Assembly: GCA_034509735.1 (NCBI GenBank)
Contig: JACGWO010000008.1
Location: 14,643,864-14,707,863 of the forward strand
From: Sesamum alatum
Taxonomy: Eukaryota; Streptophyta; Magnoliopsida; Lamiales; Pedaliaceae
DNA length: 64,000 nucleotides
Direction: 5' to 3'
Shown here: piece after piece, positions 1-11,448 of the stretch
How positions within the stretch are numbered: position 1 is the first letter of the stretch
How the letters are laid out: every line of letters begins with the position of its first letter
Position numbers and translations under genes: made by a program
Notes under the pieces: generated by a model
Seen by the model: only the letters and a program-made list of their open reading frames with translations
What the model was told of the DNA's origin: nothing
Database searches by the model: none

Positions 1-385
1 CATTTTGTCATCAAAACCTTTTTTGTTCTCTTTTTCATCAAGGTGATAAGTCACATTGCGTGCAGTATCAGCTGAATCTAAGTTGATTGATCGTTGTTTC
101 TCAACACTGAGCAACATAAAAGCCCTCATGATCTCTTTGGAGATGGAATTCCATGGCTAGGAGGTAATTGTCAAATCCACACGTTGCTATTGTTCATAGT
201 GTTTGGAACCGACAACCGACATCAGAAAAGTACCATTCGATGAAGCCAAACTTCAACTTTAATCCAAGTGACACATAAATTGCTCTACTCCATGCTACGA
301 ACTTGGATCATCCAGAGGTTCACTCGCCAAGACAAGTCCGGAGTGTTCCGAAGGATGATGATAAAAGGCGTCAATCTCAAACTAA
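1..385 (-). pseudogene. Ty1/copia gag N-terminal fragment
   Basis: Read on the minus strand from the PBS leftwards, this encodes a decayed start of a plant copia Gag (Retrotran_gag_3 type). Visible pieces are PFYHHPSEHSGLVLASEPLD near 310-350, then SWSRAIYVSLGLKLKFGF near 245-290. These match the family pattern of an HPSD..G..LV...L motif followed by a WSRAM..AL..K.K.GFIDG block. The frame changes several times and stops occur, so no full protein is made. The fragment continues off the left edge, so the rest of the element is outside the window. The adjacent PBS and LTR edge support the assignment. Confidence 0.7.
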
Positions 386-509
386 CATTCATTTACAACA
401 GCTGGAACAATCGTGTTCTCCACCATAGATGACAAGATACAATAGCTAGCAACTTATTTTCGAGAAAACTGGTGAGGCAAGATGTGTATGCAGAGACCTT
501 CAATAAGAA

Positions 510-522
510 GGCTCTGATACCA
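510..522 (-). other. Primer-binding site of copia element (initiator Met tRNA type)
   Basis: The minus strand reads TGGTATCAGAGCC immediately inside the LTR edge. This is the standard plant copia primer-binding site, complementary to the 3' end of initiator methionine tRNA. It fixes the element's orientation (minus) and the inner edge of its 5' LTR at 523. Confidence 0.8.
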
Positions 523-745
523 TGTAGAAAAATAGAAGAACAAAGCATGAAGAAAGATGAAAGCAAACCATAATTGAATCTCAACCTAACTAACCTCTAA
601 TAGACTAAACAAGACTAACAAGTCCAACAACCAGCATGGACCAATGAGAATGTGAATAAACGATTCAACAGACAACTAGGAAAAGAAACGTAAAACTACT
701 CAGAAAAGTGCAAGTAGTAAAACACGCCTTTTAGCTTAGCCATTC
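523..745 (-). repeat. Partial 5' LTR of the copia element
   Basis: The LTR edge starts with TGTAGAAAAATAG directly beside the PBS. The sequence to about 745 is non-coding and precedes LINE-derived sequence at 758. I could not find a partner LTR or target duplication, because the left half of the element is outside the window. The right edge is therefore approximate. A CA dinucleotide that could close the LTR occurs around 742. Confidence 0.5.
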
Positions 746-757
746 TCCAGGATAACG

Positions 758-1670
758 ATGGAGGATCTGGGCCTGTCAAGTGCTTGCAAGGGAAGAAGAG
801 CAGCATCAATGGTGGCAGAGGTTGTATTTGCACAGAAGTTTCAACATACTCCCTCTCAACGGTCTGATTGGCTTAGCATTTGGAATGCTAGGGTCCTAAA
901 TAAAATCAAGTTCTTTATGTGGCTCTTGTGCAATGATGCTTTTCCTAATGGTTACAATTTCAGCGAAGGTTTCGTTCCTTGGATATTTGCTGGCCTTTTT
1001 GTCACAATCACAACAAAACCAATCGCCATACCTTCTTGCACCGTCTATTTAGTTGAATGCTCTGGTGTCTCTTGCATCTTCACTAGTTGGCAATTTCCTC
1101 TTGGGCGACAAACTCACGTGATAGGATCTTCCATGCGCATGAGACATTCGACGCTTAAGATTTCAACCTCTTTTTTGATTATCAACTGGAGTATTTGGTG
1201 GTGCCGCAACAGGAAGTGGTCTGAAGGTGCTCCCATGTCCCCCGATCAGGTTATCTCATTCGCTCGTAGCTGCCTGCACTCCTTTTCTGGGGTATTGGCG
1301 ACCACTTCGAACCTTATTCCCTTTTTGGTCCAGTCCTAATGGCACCCACCTATTCAAGGCTTCGTCAAACTTAACTTCGATGCAACTCTCTTTGCGGACA
1401 CCAGGTAATTTTCCAATGGCGTTATTGCTTGGGACTCTAGCAGACATTGCGTGTCGTGGCTCACCAAATGCCTTGATCGCCTTATCTCTCCAGAAGTCGC
1501 TGAAACTTAGGCAGCACGAGTGGCTATTGACTTCGCCATCCGACACTAATGGCCTCAAATCATTCTCCAGGGCGATTGTACTAGCCTTCATAGCCAACTT
1601 ACCGATCATAGTTGTGGTTCTTCCTCCACGGGTCCTCTTATTCCTGAGATTCAACTTCTTAACTAATTTT
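758..1670 (+). pseudogene. LINE fragment: zf-RVT plus RNase H domains
   Basis: Plant non-LTR retrotransposon C-terminal remnant. Near 855-955 the reading SDWLSIWNARVLNKIKFFMW matches the zf-RVT zinc-binding region (pattern W..IW....P.KIK.F.W). After a divergent stretch a second frame from about 1330 gives WHPPIQGFVKLNFDATLFAD, then VIAWDSSRHCVSWL, then IILQGDCTSLHSQL and SSSTGPLIPEIQLL up to about 1660. This is the plant RVT_3-type RNase H, where W.PP..G..K.N.D and LEGDC are conserved. Stops and frame changes make it a pseudogene. The domain order is normal up to this point. Confidence 0.72.
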
Positions 1671-1674
1671 TTCG

Positions 1675-2250
1675 TTCTTATTTTGCCAACTTGTACAAAA
1701 TTGAACAAGGCAACAGTGTGCTCTTGCTCAGGAAAAGACCTCTCCAGAGGTCTTTCACCTTGGAACAAAAATCTGTGATATCAGTTATCCCCAGTGTTAA
1801 GGAGGTTCATGATGTTGTAAAGTCTATCAACCCATATAAATCTCCAGGACCAAACGGATGCCAACCTTTATTTTTCCAATATTTTTTTTAGTATAGTGGG
1901 TGCTTCTGTTTATGAGTTTGTCAAAGGGAGCTTTGTAACAATATGTTCTAATAGGGAGGTAGGAATTTATTTTTCTCATTCACAAAGTCTCTAATCCAAA
2001 CACCATTATACAATTTCGCCCTATCTCCTTGTAAAAGATCTTGTATAAAGTGGTTACTAAATTGATTTCCTTGAGACTCAAGCACTTTATGAATGAAATT
2101 ATTTCTCTCATGCAAAGTAGTTATTTCCTGTTAGGGGAACACATGATAATCTCTTTGTCATACAAGAGGTTGTTCACACTTTGAGAAGGTCAAAACGTAA
2201 GGTCAGGTGAATGATTATCAAGTTAGGCTTGGAGAAAGCGCATGACTAGC
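1675..2250 (+). pseudogene. LINE fragment: N-terminal reverse transcriptase
   Basis: Starting with YFANLYKIEQGNSV, this reads into DVVKSINPYKSPGPNGCQPL near 1815-1870, the PYK(A/S)PGPDG block that opens plant L1-type reverse transcriptase. It continues in other frames with NFAPISL, KILYKVVTKLISLRLKHFM near 2010-2085, and IIKLGLEKAHD near 2215. These match FRPISLCNVLYKI.TK...NRLK and the LKIDLEKAYD motif that carries the first catalytic Asp. The fragment stops before the FADD box. It lies downstream of an RNase H domain, the reverse of the normal LINE order, so this is a second or rearranged copy. Confidence 0.7.
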
Positions 2251-2259
2251 TCATTATTC

Positions 2260-3900
2260 GGCCTGGTTATTGCTTATGTAGATGTCGATGTACGAAAATG
2301 TGTACAATATTGTCTGTAAACTGTTTGGCATGCTTACTAATGTCCGATTTAATCGTATGAGCTGCAATCGTTATTGATGCTTGGGGTTTGTGCTTGATCC
2401 ATTTATTACTGCTTGTGGTTGTGTTTCCTTCCATCCTGGTTTTCTAATTTTAAAATGGATTGTCAAGCTTGCATGTACTATAAAATCAAACAGGCCTAAC
2501 TCAACTACTTCCTACCAATGAAGCCATGTAGTTTATGCTATTTGAACTAGTTATTTGAGTTAATTTCTTATGTACGTTACCGGTATGCTCAGGAGTTACT
2601 TAAATTGTTGCAATTGTAAACTCACCTCACTTATTGAAGAACGTTTTAGCCTGCCATAGCACATTTCACTATGTGTGAACTATTAAATTAATGTACCTTT
2701 TTTGTGGATGCTAACATTTGCACCTCGACCTTCTTTCCTACTACATTCATAACTTCAACTATTACTCCGATGCAACATCAATCGTGTTAAGCACCATTAC
2801 CTTGTTGTATCAGTTTGCCACAGCTGCGGTGTACTAACATTACACTATAAAATACCACCTAACTGATTGCATATTTACGTGAAACCTCTTCCACTTGAAC
2901 TCATTTGCAATTGCCTACACTTATGTGCCCACCTCAAGACGATTTTTTCTACCAGAGATACTTCACCAGGGAAATGGACAATGTGTTCATAGATACATTT
3001 TTTGGGACGTTGTTCGGTAGAAGCAACAATGCAATTTCTCAAATACAAGTGCAATATGTGTCGCCTTGCGTGCTGTGAACTCGAGGTTTGGTAAACAACT
3101 ATCTTAGCGGTACTGCTTGGAATGACTATTTCACTTGAAAGAGCAGCAAGCAGTGTTTGCGTGGCTTATTAGGCGTCAGGATGTCTTATGGGTTCCCCGT
3201 CAGAATCAAGTTCAAGTTAACGAGGCTCCCTTGTCTGTAATTGGATGGGTAATTCTTTCCTTGGTAATCATACATCTATTTTGTTAAACCAGTTTAGTAT
3301 GCGTCTTCCTTTGTGATAACTTACATATGTGACCAGATAGCATATGAAATTCCATCTAGAGACTTTTCTTGTCCTGTAGGAAAAAACTTTGCACTAGCTT
3401 ACCGTTAGGCCTCTGAGCCCCATCGGGATGCACTGAGAATTATATTCGGCGACCTTGACAATGCGTTCAAACTGGCTCCCCAGGATCAATCAAGCATAGG
3501 AATGTATTGAAAGCCCCCAACAAACTGTGCTATGATATTTAGGTTACGATGATGATACATCTTCAGGTTTGCCCATTCATCGCCCATAGGACACTCGATT
3601 GGCATTGTGTCTTAATTTTTCTTTGTGTCATATGGTAATCCTTCTAATTCGTATTAGCTTTGGTCACGTAGTCCGTCTCCATCTGTAATTGTAGAAAGAA
3701 ATATGAATACGTAACCGAATATGCAACCTTTCCAAAAATCTCCCTCCAAGTTGGAAAAAGGGTCACGACTTATAGCGCATCCCCTTGTAGTGGGGTCAAC
3801 CTAATAGAGATGGAGGTAGTAGAAAGAAATATGAATGCCCAATCGAATATGCAACGATTGATGCAATAGAAATATGCAAGGTAACTCAAAATGTTAAGGG
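2260..3900. other. Unassigned stretch between LINE and Harbinger remnants
   Basis: No intact gene is visible. One part looks like old coding sequence on the plus strand: about 3124-3245 reads HLKEQQAVFAWLIRRQDVLW and continues with VPRQNQVQVNEAPLSVIGWV. After a gap that could be an intron, 3420-3500 reads SEPHRDALRIIFGDLDNAFK. I do not recognise the family. It could be decayed transposon-captured host sequence or part of an unrecognised element. Confidence 0.3.
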
Positions 3901-3904
3901 AATC

Positions 3905-4300
3905 TGGGACATGTAATCTCGAATGGAAGAACGTATGGTTACCTTCACATTATCATCCCACGCGTAGTCGTCTTCAACAGTCACCATGTTGCTGTTATCA
4001 TCCCACCGAAGCCCACTTTTCGACATTATTTTCATAAGAGTTGAGTGTTGCTTTTTCCAAACGTGGATTTGAAAGTGATGTGAACTTCAGCCTTGATGTT
4101 ATAGTGTGGAAAATCACGAAGCATGTGAGATTCCAGTTTAGCTAAATAAACATTCCTAAAGCCATTATCAAACTTCAATCCGCTACTAACAAGTGGCCTC
4201 AATGCCTTAATAAGCCCCTCCTCTTCTTTAATCGTTCAATTTTGCCTCATCCCAGACCTTTCTTTGTTACCACCTCGACGTCTTTGCCGACTGGTACCCT
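3905..4300 (-). pseudogene. MYB/SANT-like ORF of a PIF/Harbinger-type element
   Basis: The minus strand from about 4300 reads TIKEEEGLIKALRPLVSSGL, then KFDNGFRNVYLAKLESHML and DFPHYNIKAEVHI. A later frame gives MSKSGLRWDDNSNMVTVEDD near 3965-4030. This is the Myb/SANT-like DNA-binding domain found in ORF1 of plant PIF/Harbinger transposons and in related host proteins (pattern WT.EEE..L..AL..LV, FR.GYL..LE, IK..PHI, LS.SGFGWD...KMV...D.VW). The Trp expected before TIKEEE is a stop (TGA), a frameshift separates the two halves, and no full ORF remains. It lies about 350 bp downstream of the transposase remnant on the same strand. In PIF elements the ORF1 product binds DNA and helps the transposase. 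Confidence 0.7.
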
Positions 4301-4654
4301 CATCGTGTATTGGGTTCTCGTGTGGCATAAATTCAAACTGTGTCAATTACAAAACCTGCACAAAACTTCAATAAGGAGTACTGAATCACATAGAGAAAGA
4401 GCTGAAGATAAAATGCCAAAGAAACATTCACCTATAAGAAGGAACATACATACATAACATCTAGAATGCTGGTCCATTCAGACTTAAATCAAACCCATAC
4501 ACTTTTGTAAAAATGTGGCAGGAATCTATACATGTAATAAAAATTGAATTCACCAACAAAGTCATTGAACAACAAGGGCAATCAAACTAATACTTTACAA
4601 ACACACTAAAAGATAACACAACAATGAAAAATAGCGAACAAACATACAACCATG

Positions 4655-5889
4655 TCACACATAGCATTCCGTCAAGCAGACATATTCGGTGTCAAGTAAA
4701 AAGTCTTGCTTAGTTACTGCAACTACTAAAACAGTTAAGCTCTTTCTTCTCACAACTGGTTCAACCACTCTTTTATACATAGATGAATCCAACTCATCTC
4801 TCCATTTTGTCCAAGTGATACTAGTGTCAATTGTTGAGATCCATTCGACGTTTGGTTCCACACCTACATCCGGTATCTCAAGTTCTAAAAGGTCATCAGA
4901 CATTTTATTTCATAAAAAGTTGTGAAAAGGAAACATGCCAAGTAATCTTATTTTGCACTTTGATGGGTAAAATGATTGGCTTTGTAATATACCCCATCGG
5001 ACTCTAAGCAATCCAAAAGCGCTCTCTATGACATTACGTGCTAATGATTTTTTCAAGTTAAAGTGCTCCTCTCGGCTTTGAGGTCCCCTAGCTCCAAGAT
5101 GGCACTAGAAAACCATTGGGTCTATGGATCGCATCGCGCAACATACAACTATCTACAGCACTACCTTCCCAACTAGTGAGGACATATATGAACTACATAT
5201 TCTGATTGCAAACCCCAAGGACATTGACTGCAACTTGAACTTTCCGTGTGCGCTAGCACCCTTTTTCATGTTCAGGGTATGCTAATGCCAATGAATACTC
5301 CATCCAAATCACCTAAGCAACCTTACGATAACCCACACACAGTACAAAATAACTAGTCAAATTGCAAGTAACGTTGGCACACTAATGTAACAAGCTGCAA
5401 CATGATTAATTAGTATACAATCAAAATGTTAGCTTACACCATCTCCACCTAGGGTTGGGACAGTCTACTATGATAGGAGTCATCTGAACGAAGCAGACGG
5501 TATGCATTTTTAAAATGTTGTTCAGCACTGCATGAAAATGCTTGCTTACTGTTCGGCCTCACCACATGATGTCGTGTTTAACAACACAGTTTTTTTTTTT
5601 CGTGGTGGGAAATAAAACTAAGGAACATGACCACTTGTTCTAATACAGTTACATGCTTAGTCCTAGAAACCCCATCAGAATGTTCCAACAGATAATAGAA
5701 TTGGCCAAATGCATTTTTCGTAGACACGACATCACTAATGGCTACTAACCTATGAACGTGCCTAACTAGGTCAGATATCCTAAAATTAAGTGTGTATCGC
5801 TGAGCATGAACACATCTTTTGAGTAGTGCTTCTAGATTTGGGATATTGAATAATATAAAGAAAAATTGCAAGAGCAACAACAATCTCAA
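4655..5889 (-). pseudogene. PIF/Harbinger (DDE) transposase, decayed
   Basis: Read on the minus strand from 5889. An N-terminal part carries HVTVLEQVVMFLSFISHHEK (5590-5650), matching the V..EEQV..FL.I..H region of plant Harbinger transposases. About 5440-5560 matches the FRRSGET.SRHFN..L.AV block in broken form. At 5150-5260 it reads QVAVNVLGVCNQNM, a stop, then FIYVLTSWEGSAVDSCMLRD, matching the N.L..C..DM.F.YVL.GWEGSA.DSRVLRDA block with catalytic Asp. At 4985-5085 it reads SLARNVIESAFGLLRVRW, matching RN.IERAFG.LK.R. The C-terminus contains SITWTKWRDELDSSMY, a typical Harbinger tail. Several frames are needed, so it is inactive. I found no clear terminal inverted repeats. Confidence 0.78.
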
Positions 5890-5899
5890 TCATAATCTG

Positions 5900-7160
5900 T
5901 TGCACAGCGATCAAAGCTAATATTCTCCTAGTTGACCCCATCCTAAATGACATAGACACAATTGAACTAAGTTACATCATGCATAATAAAAAAAAGGGAT
6001 TCCCAAAAAATAAAGCATCACGCACGAGCAGCATTTCACGATCACTAAAGGCACTTAACAACCGTTCAGAATACTTGGTGGTTACACACTAAGCCGATTT
6101 TATCATAACTGAATTCATCATACACGTTCACAAATTTAAAAAAAAAAATAAAAGATTCATAAAACCACATACAGTAGTACATATATATAAGAGACAAGAT
6201 TGACATTTTCAAAATTTAGCAAGTCCAGCTGATTGATATGACAAATACACGGTGAAATCACACGAAATTGAAATAGTCACGAAGTCCGCCCCTCTTGCTA
6301 AGGTTGAAAGTAGTGAACTTTCATTAAATTAGTTTAATTGAGGAAAAGCAAGATTTTTTCATATCACAACCAAACCAGATGCTGGTGGACGAAACTCGCA
6401 AACTGAAAAGCTATTTAATTTATTCGAAAGTCACACACCATTTCGACTTGTCATAGTTCTAGACTTGGGCCAGATACATAATTATGAGAAAAATAGGAGG
6501 AAAAATCCCACGGGCACACATTGAAATTAAAAGTATTGGAAGCACACACATTTCAAAATATAAACCAACCAACCACAAGATAAGCTTAAAATCGAAACCA
6601 GTTGTGCCTCTTTACCTGTGTTGTCGTTAACTGCCCCAGAATGTTGTCCACCCACCGACTGAGTGCACTCCTAACCTTCTAAGAGAGCGGAATGCAAGAA
6701 ATAATCAAGCCAGTTAACAAGAAAACATAACTAAATCGAGTTTCTTATTTTCTCGAACAGAAATCATAAACTGGACAAGGGACCTCTTACCTGAGTTATG
6801 AAGAAAACAACAAAGGACGAAGAGTAGTTGCCGGACAAAATTTAAGGTGGGAGACAAGCATGTCAGAGTAATTAATGTAGTGGGCAGAATCGGAGGCAAT
6901 TTGGTGGAAAATCAGGCCATTTTGGAAAATGCACGGGTGAACGTTGGGGGTAAAGTTGGGAAGGCCCAAAGTGTCTCGCTTTGGAATTTGCACCAAGATT
7001 AGAATCCATTGCTATGCGTGGATTAATATCTGCCCATAATTGAGGCCAATACTGGGCCTTAGATAATTTTATCGGGTCACCTAAAAAACTGTAAAAGCCG
7101 CATTAGGCTAGATAAGTGCATTTATCCAACCCACTGCATAGTAGTAAATATGGCCAATGT
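5900..7160. other. Non-coding AT-rich stretch
   Basis: I see no supported gene. Short ORFs at 6714-6996 look random. The sequence may include the outer end of the Harbinger element, but I could not pair terminal inverted repeats or find a TAA/TTA target duplication. Confidence 0.4.
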
Positions 7161-7184
7161 TCTTTTTTTTTTCTTTTTAGGTAA

Positions 7185-7225
7185 CTAGTAATGAATACGT
7201 GCATTGCACGTGATTCATATGATTT
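7185..7225 (-). mobile_element. Helitron-like 3' terminus
   Basis: On the minus strand a short GC-richer hairpin, CACGTGCAATGCACGT, is followed eight bases later by CTAG and then T. Plant Helitrons end in a small hairpin shortly before a CTRR terminus and insert between A and T. The element would extend rightwards (plus coordinates). I could not place its 5' TC end, and I see no Rep/helicase ORF, so at most a short non-autonomous copy is present. Confidence 0.45.
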
Positions 7226-8922
7226 TATTAAATTAATATAATTTTGAAATTTAATAATTATTTATAAAATATCATTTATACAAAATAAATAAATCTCAAA
7301 ATATGGTCCACTTGAACAATTATCCAAATATATATGAAAACTTAAACAAATTGAAAATACTAAATTTAAATAACAATGTAACATAAATATATCGCAATGA
7401 TATTTTTTTTCTAAAATAATTTAGAGATTCTTTTGAGATTATTTCTATATCATTGTCGTATATGCTGTATTTCTTCACAAAAATGATCTATTTGTAGAAC
7501 TGATGCAGGTGGGTTTGCAATTGCAATTCAACAAAACAAAGGTGGAAAAATAATAGGTCATAAAATAATTATTAATTCTTGTATGTAATTTATATATTCA
7601 ATGCATTTTTTAACACCTTTTGCTAAGTACTTTTTGGTTGTGATCTTGGCAATGGCAATGATTGAATTTTGATGGGCAACTTGCTAAAATTCAAGGCCTT
7701 CATTCCATGCTGTATCTTCCCAAATATAGATTACCATTGGTCGATATCTCCATAAACTTAAGATGAAGAAAAATAAATATTTACATATAGATAAAGGCAA
7801 AAGAATTGATAATTGAAACAAATTGTTACTATTTGCTTATGATTGTTATTTTTTTGACATGTTTTATTGCCTCCATTTTGAACTGGTTATTGTTCTAGTT
7901 TCATTTACTTTCAACAGAATTCCAAAAATATTTGAAAGTGAATTTTTTTTTTTAATTTATATAATCTGTATTTTACTTCCTATTGACTAAAATTTTAAAA
8001 CTTACCAACTCCTTCAATAGAATGAAGCTCAGTATCGATTTTCTCGAACTCGACAAAATTGAAGTTGATATTATCGCCAATGGGTGCAAATGCATCTTTT
8101 ACAATAGTATACCTTTTGAGAACCAATTATTTTTTCTGGACGTTCATTCAAAAAACACTGGATGAACCTTCTTTACTTCTCCGTAAGATATCACATATGT
8201 CATGTGAAGTGAAATAGATTGGCAAAAAGATTGACATCGTCATTGAAAATTAATAATCCAATTCTTGTGCCCTGCAGAAAAAGCTAACGTTATGTATGTT
8301 TTTAATAAAAAACATGGTAGAAAGATAAATATTTAATTTACTTACTTTTTCATCAGCCATTATTATTTTTTGAAGCTTAGAAGAAAAGTTATGCACACAA
8401 GCTATTTCAACTCCGACGCTAGCATTTTCCGACATACTAAGAATGATTTCTGATTTATTTCTAATGATTTGACTGGAAGTATTGAGTCTTTCGACATACC
8501 GAATTTTAGATTGGTATCTCAATATAATAATTTTCAATATATTTCTAATAAGGTTTAATGATCTAATTAAATTTTAGATTTAATAATTCTTTATATAGAT
8601 TGTGAAATCTTAATTCTTTATGTTCTAATAACTATTTTCTTCTAAGTTTTATAATTCAATTATGTATTGGAAATTAATTATATGGATATCTTTGCATGTT
8701 AAATTAAACATGATAACTTGAATGCTATAAATGTATTACCATGTACAAGGACTTAAAATTTAATATGTTTGTATTAATATATGTAATAAATGATTTTTTA
8801 TCTATTTAACTTTCATGTAAAAGAAAATATATCTGTTTTGATTCATGTTTAGTTAATGATTCATGTACAAAAATTAATTGTCATTAATATGCATTTTGAT
8901 ATACTTTGCATGTTAAAATAAA
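7226..8922. other. AT-rich unassigned sequence
   Basis: No recognisable gene. Two small ORFs (7983-8165 plus, 8250-8537 minus) have no motif I recognise. The minus one lies inside the presumed Helitron body, and I considered a replication-protein-A-like fragment, but the residues do not support it. Confidence 0.35.
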
Positions 8923-10491
8923 GGGTAAATTACAGTGACACCCCTTGAGATTAGACCAAAATACACAAACACCCCCTATTTTTTGTAAAATTACAGCTAC
9001 ACCCCATGAGGTTATCGAATACCCATTATTCAAATGTATGACATCCCATTTCATTCACAGCATTTTCCTCCATCATTAATGTCAAATCTCAACAATATTG
9101 ATACCAAAAAAAAAAAAATTATTGAAGTTTATTAATAATTTTAGATAAATATGTTAAAAAAATACTTTTTCATTATTTTAAAAATTAATTTGTTCATAAT
9201 CCATTATGACATGTTCCCAAATTTTATGTTAATTCTTATAATAATTTTAAGTTCAACAAAAGTAAAAATTCCTCTTAAACTATGAAAATCAATTCAATCC
9301 AGCTTTTTACATAACCTTTTCTTTTTTTAATGGGAATCCTTCTTTCATAACTTGGTATTCAGATTATCATTTTCTTAAAATCATTATAAGATAATATAAA
9401 ATTTAGTGAAATTCTTTTATTGAATATCTATTTAAACTTTTAATTGTATTAATCCATATTAACTATCTAAAAGATATGATATATATTGCAAATTAAATCA
9501 ATATATAAAAGTTTTTACAATAATATTGATAAATCAATGTTTTGGCTTCATTTCATTAGTAATATTATTAGTCAATTTTGAGTTAAATGTAAGAGGAAAA
9601 ATACACTCTTTCAAGCTTCCAAGATGGCTTTTATGAATAATAATTTATGAAAATATTCTGTTTCTTTACAAGTTGATATCTTCTTTGTGTTGTCATTGAG
9701 TAATTTTCCCCAATTGTTTCTTGATTAATTCTTCTTTTAGATTTATCTTTTCCATTAGATGACTTTATTGATGACTATGTCATTACTGGTTCGCATGTGT
9801 AGTTTTCAAGAAGTTTTATGTTATGAGAATAAGAATCAAATAATTCTCAAAATACAAAGTTAATAAAGAGATCAAGACGATTTTTTTGGTGAAGTACTCT
9901 TTGTTTACTGCTTATATAGCCTTGTATAGGGAATTTGATTTTTTGTTATAATAAACGGGTAGAGATCCTGCCAAAACTCGCTCCTAGGCACATGCAACTT
10001 TACAAAAAAAAAAAATGCTTTTCTTGGTGAAACCCATAACTGTTCTAACTAAAGATTTAATACTTTAGATAAAACTTATCATCTACATATAATTAGTTAA
10101 AGTGCATTCACATACAAAGTTATTGAATTCAAAACGGCATTATTAAGTTCATATGATTTACAAGATAATTGATTATTTACTCCATATACATAGCAATGTG
10201 TTTAAAGGATTTAAGTTATCATATTTTATTTTAGGGTAAATTATATTGACACCCCCTAAGGTTAGGTTCAATTATATAAACACTCCCTATTTTTTACATA
10301 ATTATAGCTATACCCCTCAGGGGTGTTAGTGTAATATTTTTCAGAGGGTATTAGTGTAAGCTTTGCTTTTGAATATGGGGTATAGCTGTAATACAATTAT
10401 AACTTCAGGGGGTGTAGCTGTAATTTTACAAAAAAATAGGAGGTGTTTGTGTATTTTGGTCTAATCTCAATGGGTGTCACTGTAATTTACC
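8923..10491. mobile_element. Mutator-like non-autonomous element with long TIRs
   Basis: Arms of roughly 90 bp at 8923-9010 and about 10400-10491 are inverted copies of each other. The outer edge reads GGTAAATTACAGTGACACCC, and the arms share CCAAAATACACAAACACC and AATTACAGCTACACCCC with only a few mismatches. The middle (about 9060-10230) is non-coding AT-rich DNA. The TIR edge resembles that of the 24674-25530 element, which has a 10-bp target duplication, supporting a Mutator-like origin. Flanks here are AT-rich and I could not confirm a target duplication. The right arm may belong to the shorter inner element instead. Confidence 0.55.
10234..10491. mobile_element. Short MITE of the same family sharing the right arm
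   Basis: A second left arm starting GGGTAAATTATATTGACACC at 10234 also pairs with the right arm ending at 10491, giving a compact element of about 258 bp. Flanks read TTATTTTA on the left and TTATTTTTA on the right, one base from a 9-bp duplication. It may therefore be an independent insertion nested in or beside the longer copy at 8923. Confidence 0.5.
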
Positions 10492-10663
10492 TTATTTTTA
10501 TAGATTCCGTCAATTAAAACATTTAATGTATCGAATCATGCGGTACTAATTAAGAAATAAAGTCATGATAATAAAGGACAAAAAGAACTACTACAAGAAA
10601 TCATAGCATATATACAAAGAAAAGAAACTACTACAAGCGCGAGTTTATATATATATATATATA

Positions 10664-10906
10664 GAGATAAATGCAATTTACCCCCTGTGATATAAGAAAT
10701 GAGCAAAAATCCCCCTGTAAAAAAATAATTAGCAAATTACCCCCCTGTGGTCTTAAAATGAAGCAAATTGCCCCCTGTGTTTTCCCTTGATTAGGGGGTA
10801 ATTTGCTTCATTTCTCAAATACAGGGAGGTAATTTGCTAATTATTCTTTCACATGGGGTTTTTTGCTCATTTCTTATATCATAGGGGGATAAATTGCATT
10901 TATCCC
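10664..10906. mobile_element. MITE with long inverted arms (GGGATAAATGCAATTTA family)
   Basis: A 243-bp foldback element. The left edge is GAGATAAATGCAATTTACCC and the right edge is the inverse (ending AAATTGCATTTATCCC). The arms pair nearly to the centre, including the blocks around ATATAAGAAATGAGCAAAAA and TAATTAGCAAATTAC. It sits inside a (TA)n tract, so flanks are TATATATAT on both sides. That fits a 9-bp target duplication but is not independent proof. No coding capacity. Confidence 0.72.
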
Positions 10907-11448
10907 TATATATATATATATATGTATTTATATATATATCATCTAACAGTGTGGATGAGGAAGCTTAAAAGAATATTGATAGCTTATCATGTAGTGCTTG
11001 TTATCTCGCATTAGTGCACTACTTTATGATCTCCCAAAAGAACATCATTTATAGAAGAAAACTTCGATAGTGCATAAACTTCTCCATGGCGTGGGTTATC
11101 CACCGAAAACTTATTATTTTAATAAATAATTTAGAAATTTAACTTTAATACTAATTCAACGTGAATTAATCCAATATCTTTGTTGATTAGATCAACGTAA
11201 AGGATGGATAGCAAAATTTTGAATATTCTCTGAAATACAAAACAATATATAGTTGCTATAAGTTACTATGCAAATTTTGATAGTAAAAAAGGAGTAAAAC
11301 ATTTTGCAATTTGGATTATTGATGAAAATAGCAATTCTCACCTCAAAAAACTATTATAAGAATAACTGATCTAATTTTCGATTATATATACTGAGATAAT
11401 TTCCTCCAAACAAACAGGTAAAAAATGATAGTCATGATTAAAATATAG

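Noticed and set aside
758..1339. Host gene of 193 residues
   Set aside because: The middle of the reading matches LINE zf-RVT and the next frame matches RNase H. Treated as LINE.
4689..4925. 78-residue plus-strand ORF
   Set aside because: Shadow of the Harbinger transposase C-terminus on the minus strand, where the match is specific.
8250..8537. Possible Helitron replication-protein-A-like ORF
   Set aside because: I checked for OB-fold residues (NDLI, GDxAxxF) and did not see them. Only the Helitron-like end is kept.
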